From NCBI RefSeq assembly GCF_958295425.1, contig NC_081144.1, positions 21,676,853-21,740,852 of the forward strand: a DNA stretch of 64,000 bases, written 5' to 3'. This document shows positions 50,441 through 64,000 of this stretch, piece by piece. A program made the translations under genes and the position numbers. Each line of letters starts with the position of its first letter. Position 1 is the first letter of the stretch. The stretch is from Solea solea (taxonomy: Eukaryota > Chordata > Actinopteri > Pleuronectiformes > Soleidae). The notes beneath the pieces are model-generated. The model was not told the DNA's origin and did no database searches. It saw only the letters and a list, made by a program, of their open reading frames with translations.

Positions 50441-50763
50441 GGGTCACACAGCGGTACAGTGGCAACCTTTTTTTCCTCACAGCAAGAAGGTTGCTCGTTT
50501 GGATCCTGGTTCAGCTGAGGGTCTTTCTGTGTGGAGTTTGAATGCATGTGCATGCATTTTCTCCAGGTTTCAAGCTTTGTCTCTCCACAATCCATGGAGA
50601 TTGTGAATTGGACTCTAAATTGAATGTGAGAGTGAATGGTTGTTCATCTTTATATGTTGACCCTGCGATGGACTGGTGCCTTTCACCCTGTGTCAGCTGG
50701 GATTGACTCCAGCCTGCCTGTGATCCTCATGTGGAGGATAAAGCAACAGAAAATGGATGAATG
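50441..50763 (+). repeat. Widespread fish interspersed repeat, near-complete copy
   Basis: Carries in order CTCACAGCAAGAAGGTTGCT, TTTCTGTGTGGAGTTTGAAT, AGTGAATGGTTGTTCATC, CCTGCGATGGACTGGTG, AGCTGGGATTGACTCCAGCC and AACAGAAAATGGATGA. This is the order in a very common fish repeat. Fragments lie at 15821, 16541 and 22271. Non-coding. Confidence 0.75.
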
Positions 50764-51719
50764 TTCAGCCTTAATATGGACGTACTGTAGCTACAAGTTA
50801 AGACATGTTTTCCAGGTTCGTCACAGTCAATAAAAAGCCTTCTGAGACAGCATAAAGCATCACTGAAACATAGCACGACTGTCATGGTTTTATGGTTACA
50901 GATACTACATGTTAATATTCATTAATGTGAAGAAGAGCACACAGCAGGGGAATATATATCATCCATCCTCACTGACACCCCCCCATCCGCTCTGTCAGAG
51001 CATTTTTTTATTTTCCCACTTTAATCCCTGAAGCCTACATCTGAAAGATGTGGAGGGGAAGGACGTTTCTGATGCTTTCCAGCCATTTGACAAGCAGCTT
51101 TGCTGGAGCATATACTGCTGCAGCTTTAGACTTACTATGATGTAGTCGTTCTATTCCGAGCAGAGTTACTGTTTATCTATTCATCACCACTGAGACGGAG
51201 TATAAGGCGCGTTGTTGTGTGTCTGTGGCCTGTACTACTGTGATCTCTACCTCACTGAATTAGTGTGTGTGCAGGTTAAAGAAATCAAATATCGTGACAT
51301 AGACATGGATATGTTTCTTACATGTTGGATATTTTCATTTCATCATATGGCTTTCCCTGGTTGTAAAGACTGTCGCAGCATTAATATTGAGGCATTTAAA
51401 AAAAAAATCTGATTATATTGATATTAAATTATTCATTACCAGCCTGTTTATTTAACCACATTCATAGGCACTCTCTGTGCAAATATCCATCATTACAATT
51501 GAGAAACCCAAAGAAATACACCAGATATTATCTCAAATTAAAGGTAACAACTGTATTTTAAGTACATAATACAGCTTGTAAATTTTTCTGGGGTTTCAGA
51601 GTATTATTATTGTCACTAACCTGTGAGAAGCACATAAAGTTTTTTCAGGACATAGCCTGAAATGTTGAGATATTATTCATAAGCCACATTATTATACATT
51701 AATATATGTGTGTATATAT

Positions 51720-52700
51720 GCATTAAACCGCTTCTGTCCTGATCACAGATGGGTTACAACTGCAGGCAACCATCTGGCCTGTCATCTCAACTTCTCTTTC
51801 TAAGGACAGAGACACAATAGCTCCTGTCCCCATTGTCTGGGATGGGCTTCCTCCTCCTTCCTGTCCTGACTTCAAAGTAAAATGCAACAGTCACCTCTAA
51901 TCATTAACTCCAAAGGGGGATCGGGCTCAGGACATCGGAAAACACTGATAATGGTTTACCTTTAAAGAAAATTTGAAACCCAAGAGTTTGATTGAGAGCG
52001 TCGTCAGACCTTTAATGGGCCGTTTGTGCAGAATAATGTCAAATATACTCAGTTTCATTGTCTCGTGTCTTCTCTGGTTTCACGACGTTTATATTGCCCC
52101 GGACTGAAAAGCCTTTGTTATACTTGAGTTGAATCTTAACAGCACATAGGAATGCAGTAAGTGTAGCCATAAAGCACCACAGTCGTATCGGGAACAGAGG
52201 AGCTTTGCCTATCAATACCTGCTTAAGTAATTACGACTGTAATCACATTACACTTGTTATTTTGTATTTTACAATTCCACACTCGCAACGAAGAAGTGGA
52301 TGGATTGATAATGGGATCAGGAACTACTGCGGTAGCTAAAGGTGACCTTTTATCTTGTGACTTAGAGGGCGGTGCTTTCCCGTGAGGTGATATAGCTCAA
52401 GATGTGAGCCTCAATTTAATTTCCTGACATGACACTCGCAGCCCCTCGCCAGCCGCTGTAATTCCAATCACCGTGCTGAATTACAATCACACCCTCTTGA
52501 TTTCACAACTCTCTCATTTCCTGCTTTAGAGGCCACTTCCCCGTGACTGCTCGCCATCTCAGAAAAAAACCCTGAATGAACGTCACGATGCTGACTGCAT
52601 TTTAACAATGAGAGGCTGAAGGGAATATTGAACATGTTGTTGTGCCAGGAGGAAAATAAGATGTTACCCCCAGTCAACTGCACATGGCTTGAATTCAAAA
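51720..52700. promoter_or_regulatory. Repeat-free block upstream of the second recognised exon
   Basis: Nearly 1 kb with no microsatellite and no recognised repeat, ending about 50 bp before the exon. It contains paired homeodomain-type sites (GTAATTCCAATCACCG and GAATTACAATCACACC at 52459-52495) and TCTAATCATTAACTCC at 51897-51912. Repeat-free intronic sequence flanking an exon can reflect splicing or enhancer constraint. Not tested for conservation. Confidence 0.3.
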
Positions 52701-52723
52701 GATTTACAGCAGCCACTTACTGA

Positions 52724-53412
<689 letters not shown>

Positions 53413-54376
53413 CTTGTAGAATAGTGTTCTGACAATATGACTTACGATAAATAAACCATGTGTAATATTCAGGATGGGTCTCAAAGTCAAAGGACGCGGG
53501 GGGGGCAAAGAGTGGCATGAGTTGGTCAGTGGTAACAAAAATAATAGGAGCTTAAAATTAAAACGCAATAACCCATTTTGATATTGCAATCAAGACACTC
53601 ATGATATTTCACAGGACTTTAAAGTGAACGTTTTTGTTTTGATATGGAATGACGGATACTTCGCAATAAAAAAACAAATGTGTAATGCAAAATGAATTTA
53701 GTCAGTAAATGATAACTGTAATTAAACACTGAACAACCTTGTATGTATATAATTTCATGTTGAATGCAAGTTATTGGCCAAGTAAAACTAGCATGAAGAA
53801 TGTATCTTTAAAGATACTGTATGTACATTGTGCATGTTGATATCGCATCGATAGTAAAGTTCCTATATATTGTGTGGTTCTGTAAACACGTGCGTATGTT
53901 TGTTTTGGCGGCCGTGTGTGATTCAGGGCAATATCTGATTTGTGTGAATGATAGTGTGCACGTGGCTGCTGGAGATTGTTGCACCATTAATCTGCTTGGC
54001 ACCAGTTCTGCTGTGTGTTGGCATGGTTCTCTCTTTCACGCAGACAATGTCAAAAACCTGTCCACAGGAATCTGGGGCTGTCCAGAAACCTGGAGGAGGC
54101 TGGGAAGTCTTGATTCATAACTAAATCTTTATTAGTAATCTCAAATCTGGCGTGATGCTACCATTGCATATAGTCTGATTAGCTTAGCATAAAGTCAAGG
54201 ACAGATGGCCAGGTGACAGATACCCAATGTGAAAAACACATGTTAAACTAGGGTTTAAATGGGTTTTCGACCAGTGGAAATGTGTTTAATCAGCATTCAC
54301 TCTGGAGTCGACTTCACCTCCAATGTTCATCATCTGCAAATCCCCACGTTTCCAGGGAAATGCTACAACAACAAAC

Positions 54377-54635
54377 TTAAAGGAATACTTCACCAATTTG
54401 CATTTAGCTTTGTATTACTAGAATAGGGGTAATATTTTTCTTAAATTGTTCTTCCCAATGGTTCCCAACCGTTTCCCCTGAGTTGAGAAATATCTTCATT
54501 CTTCTAACTGTTAGCAAAGATGGCGGACGCTGTTTACATTCTAGGAATGAGGTTCCGCCCCCCGCCCCTACGAGTGGGTCTAAAGAGTGTGGAGTTAGAG
54601 TTGCATTTTCAAGCCTCGGACCAAGTGTCACTGGT
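54377..54635. mobile_element. Palindromic MITE, copy lacking the right arm
   Basis: Starts TTAAAGGAATACTTCACC with the standard left arm and has the core AAGATGGCGGACGCTG and CAAGTGTCACTGGT, but the right arm is gone except possibly a short ATTACTTTAA. Confidence 0.85.
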
Positions 54636-55915
54636 ATTACTTTAAGCCGACCGATTTTATATTAATTTAATGCTCTGTCAGCTTAAAGACTTGAATATTT
54701 TCAAGTCCATCAATGGCAGAAAGACGTGGAATCGTGCTTGACATGCTAACAACTGCTGCATTCTAAACCGACCAAAACCTGCTTTGAGCTAAGAAGTTTC
54801 ACCCCCTAGCGGAGCCGAGTCCGAAACCCTTCATTCAATAAATCCATTTGTGACTAGCTCTTGTATCCTGAGACAGGAGCGGTAGTGGAGTGAATGGAGG
54901 ACTGTGTATGGAAACATGTTAATTGTCACTGAGCTCCGTGGTGTCCTTGTTGTGTTTTTCCTTTCTGTGACTCATGTTGTCTGTGGCACATTTGTGACAT
55001 CACAGTTCATGCACACGTGACGCAGAGAGTGAAAACACCACAGGGCAGACTAACCACTGGCAATATGAATGGACTAATTACCTTTGTTTTGAGAATTCAC
55101 ACAAGTTTAAAAAAAATAAAAACTTATGTATATATGGTTTGGTCAGGCTTGTGTGTCCAGTGCAGGTTATGTGCGACATGTGTGACATCATACTGATATG
55201 CTTTTGAGAAACAGGGTCATTCATAAAGATGCTATAACTTGGCTAACAGGCTGCTAGCTATAGCTTCATATTTAGCATTTTATGTGTTGGGCTTCTCACT
55301 CCAATTCAGTTATACATATATTTATCACGCAGATGAAGATATTTTCATCTTTTGCATCTATTCCTCTTGTATTTAAAAATGAATACAGTTACATGATTAG
55401 TGTAGATGTATTTTAATGACAATAGTGAGAAAAGACTGAAACAAGTTGGATGTAGTGACCTGGTCCCCCCCCCCCCCCCCCACGATCTTTCAGAATCTAG
55501 ACCAGTGATTCTCAAACGTTTTATACCAAGTACCACCTGATAAGACAGTCAAATCAGCTCCGCTCTGATCACATACCCTGGTGTTTACAGTAGAACCGTA
55601 TTTCTGATTTTCCTCCAAATACCACCAGAGGAAGCTTGTGTACCACTGGTCCTACACGTACCACAGTTTGGGTCTAGACAATACAGCTCTCCAGCCCTCG
55701 CAAACACAAACTACACCCATTTTGTTTTCACACCAGCAGCTTATATCTATGATTAGTGTGATGCAGGTTTATGTCTTTTCCTCACTGTACCTCAAATCTG
55801 CCTGTCTACCCTGTCTCTACTCCCCCCCCCCCCCCCGGCTTCTTCCCTTCTCTCTCTCATTCTCAGTCTCCATTTCTCCTTCTGCCTCCTCCTGTGTCTC
55901 ACTCAAGCATGCTAA

Positions 55916-58355
<2,440 letters not shown>

Positions 58356-58578
58356 GTAACCCTAACGATCAGGACGAGAGCCGCGGCGGCATCCTCCGGC
58401 CGTACCCCGCGCGTGACAATGCTCCATCCTGTGGTTTGAACAATGCGGCCATTGCCACGGCGGACAGTGGGCAGCAGACGCTCGCAGAGCCGCAGGTCTC
58501 TCCTGAAGACCCGCTGGGACCTCTGCCGGAAAACTGGGAGATGGCCTACACGGAGAACGGAGAACTTTACTTCATAGA
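58356..58578 (+). CDS. magi1: magi1 coding exon (linker and first half of WW1)
   Basis: The first about 50 residues, from NPNDQDESRGG onward, form a low-conservation polar linker. The last about 25 residues read LGPLPENWEMAYTENGELYF, the N-terminal half of the first WW domain with its first signature Trp and the Tyr-Phe core. The exon ends inside the codon for Asp (GA|C), so WW1 is split between this exon and the one at 60206. Acceptor CTGTGCACAG, donor GTATGT at 58579. Length 223 nt, entered in phase 1 and left in phase 2. WW domains of MAGI1 bind proline-rich ligands such as PPxY proteins (family knowledge). A second in-frame acceptor lies 45 nt upstream (see the separate entry). Confidence 0.95.
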
Positions 58579-58687
58579 GTATGTATCAACAACCTGCAAC
58601 ACATAACTGTTTTAATCTCCTGTACACACACACACACACACATATATAATCTTAGTACTGTCTGTGTAAGCATTTCTCACTGTAGTT

Positions 58688-59627
58688 TAGGGCTGGGCAA
58701 TATATCGATATTATATCACAATCATGACAAGATATCTGCTTTGAATTTGGACATCTGCTAAGGCTGAAATCAAAATTTAAAATAATGCAATTGGCAAAAT
58801 CACATTAATTTTCCATTCTGGATTGTTCTATGTTGTATATACCTTTTAACTTGTGTTTTTTTGCCATATTTCAGTGCATCCGTCTTGTTTCCAATCTATG
58901 GCTTTACTTCATCATTCAGTGCTAATATTGTCATTTTGCGGTATCATTTTGAAATGTCAAATATTATGACATTTATCATAAGATCAATAATGCATGTAAT
59001 TGGCATATTGGAAAACTCAGTTTACAACTCTTTTTACATTTGAAGCCACATTTCTTGTGCTAGAGCAGCTTTGTTTCTCGCACGTGTAAATGTAATTTTA
59101 TTAAAGGGGATAAATATTGAAATATATACAGCCATTGAAAACATAAGCATGAGCGTCGTTCAAATAGGTTCAAATATTTAACCTACATGGTCCCTTTTTT
59201 GACTTGTCAGCAACAGTTTGAAAGGGGAAACAGCAGCAGAGTGACAGAAGCAGAATATTATCACAGGATGAGAGGAAACGACGAGGTGGCAACAGAATAT
59301 CCACAAATAAATCAGGGGGGGGGTATTGTTAACTAATCTTGTCTAAGTTTACAAAACAAAACATTAAAAGCCAAAGAAATGCATCAGATATCACCTAAGA
59401 TTAAAAGCAACAGCGCGATCTGAACAATTGTAGTTGTGATTTTTCACAACTTTTTTTAAAGATACTGCAATTCTAATTTCCTTTGGGATAGATTTGTTTG
59501 AATCAAGTTTCAGTTTGATATTAACAGTGTATAACAGATATAAAATGTGATGAAGCATTATCACATGTCATGATAAAAACGAAGATATGAACATGAGTTT
59601 TACGGTTTTACATATTGCCCAGCCCTA
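58688..59627. mobile_element. hAT-like non-autonomous element inside the WW1 intron
   Basis: A 940-bp element with ends TAGGGCTGGGCAATATATCG and TTTACATATTGCCCAGCCCTA. Terminal 16-nt inverted repeats match almost perfectly. The flanking octamers (CTGTAGTT and CCTTCCAT) do not match, so the 8-bp duplication is lost or the ends were rearranged. AT-rich, no transposase frame. Confidence 0.7.
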
Positions 59628-59874
59628 CCTTCCATTGCTCATACCACAGCTGGTGTTTTGTGTATTTTACCTGCACTATAATCCCTTTTGTTCGTCCAAG
59701 TGGCTTGTCTCCCCCCCCACCCCCACCCCCGATTTGGTTTTTAGGCCTCCCCAAGCCAACCTGCCCAACCCCCTGGCTGCCACTGCTTTCCTGTTAATCC
59801 CTGCATGTCCCGATCTCTAAAGGAGATCACATCCTGATCACCTGACTACCTCCACCTCTCTGTCCTCTCTGCAG

Positions 59875-59922
59875 CACGGCAAAGACACACCACCCGGACA
59901 TGGCTGTGTATTTTCAGAGCTT
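59875..59922 (+). other. magi1: Candidate 48-nt cassette exon inside WW1
   Basis: A strong acceptor (TCCTCTCTGCAG) is followed by 48 nt and a GTATGT donor-like sequence. The segment has exactly the phase needed (enter 2, leave 2) and reads TAKTHHPDMAVYFQS. Inclusion would add 16 residues in the middle of WW1 and probably destroy ligand binding. If the donor is not used, the frame meets TGA at 59945 and would act as a truncating exon. The bases before the donor (CTT) are poor. It has no resemblance to a known MAGI1 segment that I can recall. Confidence 0.2.
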
Positions 59923-59975
59923 GTATGTTCATTTCTGCTATCACTGAATTACACTGCATTCTTGTTTAACAATAG

Positions 59976-61490
<1,515 letters not shown>

Positions 61491-61889
61491 GACATATTTT
61501 CGTAGTATATTTCTAAATAGTGTATTTGTTTTTTATCAGATGTGGTGTGTGTGTGTGTCTTACATTTGGGATTTAATGTAGACTTTATTTTTCTCAGCTT
61601 GAGGTAGAACTCCCAAATGACATTTGACAAAAATTCAAATTCCAGAACGAAAAAATTTGCAAAATTGCACCATCAAGTGGTGAAATGTAAAAGGGACACA
61701 CTGGCTTTGAACGGAAGTTTAAATGCTTTCTTCAGATGTTTCAGTGTCTGTTCTGTGACTAAGGGGTTTCTATTTGCTTTTTCCCCCCTGGTCACTCTTG
61801 ATTCCTCCATCACCCAAACCACCTCTCTTCCATTATCCATCCTTTTTCTACTCCATCCCTATTTTCATCTTGCTTTCACCTTGGAGAAG

Positions 61890-61925
61890 AAGGGATACAT
61901 ACAGAAGAACTGGAGAGTGATTTAG
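61890..61925 (+). CDS. magi1: magi1 small coding exon between WW1 and WW2
   Basis: This is a 36-nt exon that completes a Glu codon and reads GIHTEELESDL, leaving one base of the next codon. It matches the MAGI1 segment EGVHTEEL that precedes the second WW domain (ELPAGWEK). Donor GTAAGA at 61926; acceptor after TTTCACCTTGGAGAAG. Phase 1 in and out. The acceptor is ambiguous because AG occurs three times at 3-nt spacing, giving starts at 61887, 61890 or 61893. The middle choice gives the residue count expected from mammalian MAGI1 (ECDDD-EGIHTEE). The next exon, with WW2, is beyond the window. Confidence 0.85.
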   Translation, partial: KGYIQKNWRVI

Positions 61926-62959
61926 GTAAGATTACGACGATTATTCTGTGGTTCTTTTTTTTAAAGACTTGCAGATAATCTCTTAAAAGGTATTTTGATA
62001 AAAACCAAATGAAAAAATACTTTTATTATGTCCTTTCAAGGAACTGTTGGGAAAAATTAAATTTTGTAATGGATTTTTTTCCCTGCAGAAGTCATGTAGT
62101 CAAATGATTTGTGTTAAGAAGTGGTAACTAAAGCCATGTGGAACTGATCATCTTAAATTATGTCTTTGTTATGTCAAATGTGACACTAATAGTTTTTGGC
62201 AGCTGATTATATTACGTGTCTCGCTCCGCTCTCCAAATCTCTCCCTGTAGTATTTCCACCAGCGTTAAGCAGCCACATGTTTGACCGTGGAATACACCGC
62301 GTGTGGTTTAGTAGTGACGTTGTATGCAGTGAAGCGTCGCTGTGTCTATAATTCTATGATCCATACCCAAAAGGTTTGGCTTTTCAGGGATTTATTTCCT
62401 TTTGATGTGTCAATCAAGATATTCTACATCTTCACCGGGCTGTAACGTGACTAGCAGGAGTGCAGTCTCAAATTAATTCACAAAAACACACCTGGAATAG
62501 GTTTTGCTGACGCTGATAGATGTAAGAAGATGAAGCTTCCCTTTTTTTCTTCACGGCCAGTTCTTGTCCCATATACAGGTAGAACAAACAACCCTGTACT
62601 GGAATCAGCCGTCAGCGGTCTTTCGAACAAGCACGTGAATGTCTGGACTTGCGTCTTTTACTGTTGTCGGCCGCTCAGATGCAGACACTCTGCTGCGGTT
62701 ATTGATCGTGAAACCCGGTCTCGTATGATAATGTTTACTGGACATAGGAGGTGCCTACAGTAACACAAGGAGGTAATGTCTTTGTTCAAAATCAAATACA
62801 GTGAAGTGGAAAACTGAGATGGCAACGTCTTAATGGGAAGGTGTCAGTTTTAGAGGCTCTGTCTGGTTGTTGTTTCCCAGTGGTTGGGTGTGCGTGCGTC
62901 TGTGTGTCATTATTTAGCAGAAGAATAACATTATGTAGACTATTGTCGACCCATTAGAA

Positions 62960-63335
62960 GCTGTTCTGTTCACACCTGGTATTAACATCCATCGTCAGTG
63001 ATCCGGTTGTAAGTGAATAGCACGTACAAATACAGCTGTTTACACCTGGCATTGATATGCGTCCTGGATGCATCTCCTGTGAATGCAATGCTTTAACATT
63101 CCTGTACCAAAACCCAACTGTTAACTGTTACCATCATGGAAACACAGCATTAGATCACCCAAGACAGATGTCAACACCAGGTCTGAGGTGGATCACACTT
63201 GCTGTAAGATACTTGGTCTGAATGGTGGAGCACAAATGGAGAGCGTTTAGTACGGCTGTTCGAGCATATTATTGACACGCAATCTGGATGCATCTCCTAT
63301 GACCACATGAAATCAGATTTGGCCTTCACCTGCCC
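62960..63335. repeat. MITE-like repeat with TTCACACCTGGTATTAAC motifs
   Basis: Contains TTCACACCTGGTATTAACAT, then TTACACCTGGCATTGATATG, TGGATGCATCTCCTGTGAA and a second, diverged TGGATGCATCTCCTATGAC with TCAGATTTGGCC. The internally repeated modules are typical of a common fish non-autonomous repeat. A related fragment lies near 63730. Confidence 0.6.
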
Positions 63336-63862
63336 TGTATTTCATACTCAGGTGCCATGTCTGCTTGCAAGAACACATGTCAGAGTGTTTGTGTGCGTCA
63401 GTGTGTGGGTGAGGCGATGTACCCCAATCCCACTGGTAAAAAAAAAACAAGATTTAATCACCCTCTGTCTATTAGCATAGCTGTTAGCATTGATTTTTGT
63501 TGTGAATTTTTATTTTTTTTTACAAATTGGGATCACACTCCGGTCACACACATGAAATAAGAGTGAGACACGTGAGTGGCTACAAAGTCTGATTGATTAT
63601 ACGATGAACGGATGACCTTTAATGCATTCTAAGGGTGGATTTGTTCAAGAATGTGGCCCATGTGTCTCCAAACTAACTCCCACGGTGGTTTTTGTGATTA
63701 GATACTAGTTCACTCAGCACAGAAGTTAATACTTGGTCTGAACTGGGTCTGAATGTTGGCCAAGGTGAATCCTGCCTGTCACTGAATGTCAGCTGTGGGA
63801 CTGGCTGCAACCCTCACAATTAAGCAGTATAGCATGGCTGGATCAACAGAGACTCTAAGACT

Positions 63863-64000
63863 TTAAAGGAATACTTTACCTATTTGCATTTAGCTTTGTA
63901 TTACTAGGGGTAGTATTTTGGAAAAATTGTACTCCCCAAACTCAGTTTCCCCTGATTCGAGAAATATCTTACCAGGATGCAAACAGTGTCCGCCATCTTT
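63863..64000. mobile_element. Palindromic MITE, left part (runs off the window)
   Basis: TTAAAGGAATACTTTACC followed by TGCATTTAGCTTTGTATTAC, AACTCAGTTTCCCCTGATTC and GTCCGCCATCTTT. Matches the other copies, with a small deletion in the TAGAATAGGGG block. Confidence 0.8.

Larger units (their letters stand above)
61926..64000 (+). other. magi1: magi1 intron, 5' part (runs off the window)
   Basis: Begins with donor GTAAGA in phase 1 and continues past the end of the window; the WW2 exon is not present. It contains a MITE-like repeat at 62960-63335 and the beginning of a palindromic MITE at 63863-64000. The region 61,930-62,950 shows no repeat or coding signal I can name. Confidence 0.85.

Overview
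The window is vertebrate nuclear DNA, almost certainly from a teleost fish. The reasons are split coding exons with GT-AG introns, very abundant (CA)n, (TA)n and (CT)n microsatellites, and many fish-type interspersed repeats: hAT-like miniature transposons with 8-bp target duplications, tRNA-headed SINEs with an L2-type tail, and LINE 3' tails ending in short tandem repeats. There are no operons, no bacterial-style genes and no convincing second gene.

The only gene I can support is a partial copy of magi1 (membrane-associated guanylate kinase, WW and PDZ domain containing 1) on the + strand. Six coding exons are recognisable at 22110-22226, 52752-52871, 55935-56123, 58356-58578, 60206-60288 and 61890-61925. 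They total 768 nt, and every junction is in phase. Together they encode about 255 residues: the C-terminal part of the catalytically dead guanylate-kinase-like (GK) domain, a basic/acidic linker, the complete first WW domain, and the start of the linker to WW2. The N-terminal PDZ0 exon lies upstream of the window. The second WW domain and the remaining PDZ domains lie downstream. MAGI1 is a junctional and synaptic scaffold, so the exons build one multidomain protein.

Layout: 1-22109 is the 3' part of the first (or an early) intron, rich in hAT-like elements. 22227-52751 is a 30.5-kb intron that holds a GC- and CpG-enriched segment (about 26.7-28.4 kb), several unique non-repetitive blocks that look like regulatory candidates (one with a perfect palindromic RFX X-box at 31031-31044), SINEs and MITEs. 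52872-61889 holds four shorter introns between clustered exons. 61926-64000 is the start of the next intron.

I saw no undescribed biological system. The most checkable points are splice-level: a triple tandem NAG acceptor at the last exon, an in-frame alternative acceptor before the WW1 exon, and a phase-compatible 48-nt candidate cassette exon inside WW1. Others are the X-box block, an exon-like block at 31.56-31.85 kb, and transposon nesting in TA arrays. All homology statements come from recognition by eye, without database searches.
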